NCBI GenBank assembly: GCA_900759225.1
Contig: CAAEUM010000138.1
Coordinates: 1 to 7,715, forward strand
Length of the DNA: 7,715 nucleotides
Source: Lachnospiraceae bacterium
Lineage (GTDB): Bacteria; Bacillota; Clostridia; Lachnospirales; Lachnospiraceae
Reading direction: 5' to 3'
In this document: one piece after another, positions 6,594 to 7,715 of the stretch
Layout of the letters: each line of letters opens with the position of its first letter
Position numbering within the stretch: the first letter of the stretch is position 1
The notes under the pieces: generated by a model
Told to the model about the DNA's origin: nothing
Database searches by the model: none
The model's input: the letters and a program-made list of their open reading frames with translations, nothing else
Program-made: the position numbers and the translations under genes

Positions 6594-7715
6594 ATGAGTA
6601 AAAAAGATCAGAAACTGATCACACCTGAAATTTTTCACCAGGCAATGATCGGTTCCTTTACAAAATTAAATCCTGTTTATATGATGAAGAACCCGGTTAT
6701 GTTCGTAGTGGAGATCGGATTTTTCATTACACTGGCACTCTCTTTTTTCCCGGGTCTCTTTGGAGATACCGGTGTGGGGACAGAATCCAGGGCTTATAAT
6801 ATCATTGTATGCGTTATCTTATTTGTGACTGTTCTGTTTGCAAATTTTGCGGAATCTGTAGCGGAAGGGCGCGGAAAGGCGCAGGCAGCCAGCCTGAAAA
6901 AGACCCAGAAGGATACAAAGGCCCGCCTGTTAATGGAAGATGGCACTGAAAAGGTGGTTTTATCCAGCGAATTGAAAAAGGGTGATGTGGTAGTGGTATC
7001 TGCCGGAGAGATCATCCCTGGTGACGGCGAGGTTATGGAAGGCGTTGCATCTGTGGATGAATCGGCTATTACCGGTGAATCTGCTCCTGTAGTCAGAGAA
7101 TCCGGCGGCGATTTTTGTTCCGTGACAGGAGGTACCACCGTTGTGTCAGACTGGCTGAAAATCCGTATCACATCCGATGCGGGAAACAGCTTTCTGGACA
7201 GGATGATCTCTCTGGTGGAGGGCGCTTCCCGCAAAAAAACACCCAATGAGATTGCACTGAACACGCTTTTAGTTTCATTGACCATTATTTTTCTGATCGT
7301 GATCATAACCCTGTATCCCATAGGTATTTATTCCGGTGTACAGCTGCAGACCTCAACCCTGATCGCATTGGCTGTCTGTCTGATCCCTACTACCATCGGA
7401 GGATTGCTGTCAGCCATCGGCATTGCAGGTATGGACCGTGTTACGCGTTTTAACGTGATCGCCATGTCGGGAAAGGCAGTGGAAGCCTGCGGGGATGTGG
7501 ATACAATGATCCTGGATAAGACAGGTACCATTACATACGGAAACCGCCTGGCTGCTGATTTCTTTCCGGTAGGAAACACGGAGCGCAGTGAACTGATTCG
7601 CTGCGGGGCTCTTACCAGCCTTCATGATGATACGCCGGAAGGAAAATCTACATTGGAGCTTGCCCGCCGCCTGGGGGATAACAGCCAGGAAACGGAAGGT
7701 TCCGAATATATTGAA
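6594..7715 (+). CDS. kdpB: KdpB, catalytic P-type ATPase subunit of Kdp (3' truncated by window)
   Basis: KdpB is the ATP-hydrolysing P-type (P1A) subunit that is phosphorylated during K+ import. AAGGAGG (6580-6586), overlapping the kdpA stop, lies 7 bases before the ATG at 6594. The first 374 codons are present of about 680, and the frame is open to the window edge with no stop. Visible parts in order are [19 protein letters not shown] at the N-terminus, the first two membrane helices, the actuator domain with TGES (160-163), the CLIPTTIGG helix with Pro265 in the transport pathway, and the phosphorylation motif DKTGT with Asp308 (Asp307 in E. coli). The start of the nucleotide-binding domain has HDDTPEGKS (344-352). 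Ser163 is the equivalent of E. coli Ser162, whose phosphorylation inhibits Kdp, so that control point is conserved. All catalytic residues in view are intact. Confidence 0.98.
   Translation, partial: MSKKDQKLITPEIFHQAMIGSFTKLNPVYMMKNPVMFVVEIGFFITLALSFFPGLFGDTGVGTESRAYNIIVCVILFVTVLFANFAESVAEGRGKAQAASLKKTQKDTKARLLMEDGTEKVVLSSELKKGDVVVVSAGEIIPGDGEVMEGVASVDESAITGESAPVVRESGGDFCSVTGGTTVVSDWLKIRITSDAGNSFLDRMISLVEGASRKKTPNEIALNTLLVSLTIIFLIVIITLYPIGIYSGVQLQTSTLIALAVCLIPTTIGGLLSAIGIAGMDRVTRFNVIAMSGKAVEACGDVDTMILDKTGTITYGNRLAADFFPVGNTERSELIRCGALTSLHDDTPEGKSTLELARRLGDNSQETEGSEYIE

Overview
The window looks like a chromosomal segment of a Gram-positive anaerobe of the class Clostridia, most likely Lachnospiraceae. 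This is inferred from moderate GC content, strong AGGAGG-type ribosome binding sites, a DUF5721-like protein, a clostridial-type long HtpG, and a CIRCE/HrcA heat-shock operator. No tRNA or rRNA gene, insertion sequence, CRISPR array or phage gene is visible. All supported genes are on the + strand.

Layout. (1) Bases 1-43 are the last codons of an unidentified gene, followed by a hairpin that probably terminates it (67-110). (2) A near-consensus sigma-A promoter (116-144) drives a two-gene unit: a DUF5721-like protein (175-666) and a primary-type sigma-70 factor (707-1927). The sigma factor has an unusually acidic spacer, and its upstream neighbour here is not dnaG, so it may be a second RpoD-like sigma. 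(3) The 1928-2217 gap holds a 9-bp inverted repeat, a perfect CIRCE operator, a TTGACT/TAAAAT promoter and a leader with strong fold potential, all ahead of htpG (2218-4230), an Hsp90 chaperone with a charged interdomain linker. A 15-bp hairpin with a T-run (4275-4314) ends this unit. (4) From a candidate promoter at about 4328 onward lies a potassium-uptake locus: a 63-aa membrane protein of unknown function, a 33-aa single-span protein, kdpF (24 aa), kdpA (556 aa) and the first 374 codons of kdpB, which runs off the window.

How they work together. The Kdp genes encode the high-affinity K+-importing P-type ATPase: KdpA binds and conducts K+, KdpB hydrolyses ATP, and KdpF is the small stabilising subunit. 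kdpC and any kdpDE sensor genes would lie outside the window. htpG is a separate stress unit predicted to respond to HrcA. The sigma unit is a separate transcription-control unit. The less ordinary points are the CIRCE placed upstream of the -35 with a foldable leader behind it, the divergent RpoD-like factor paired with DUF5721, and the two tiny membrane proteins ahead of kdpF.
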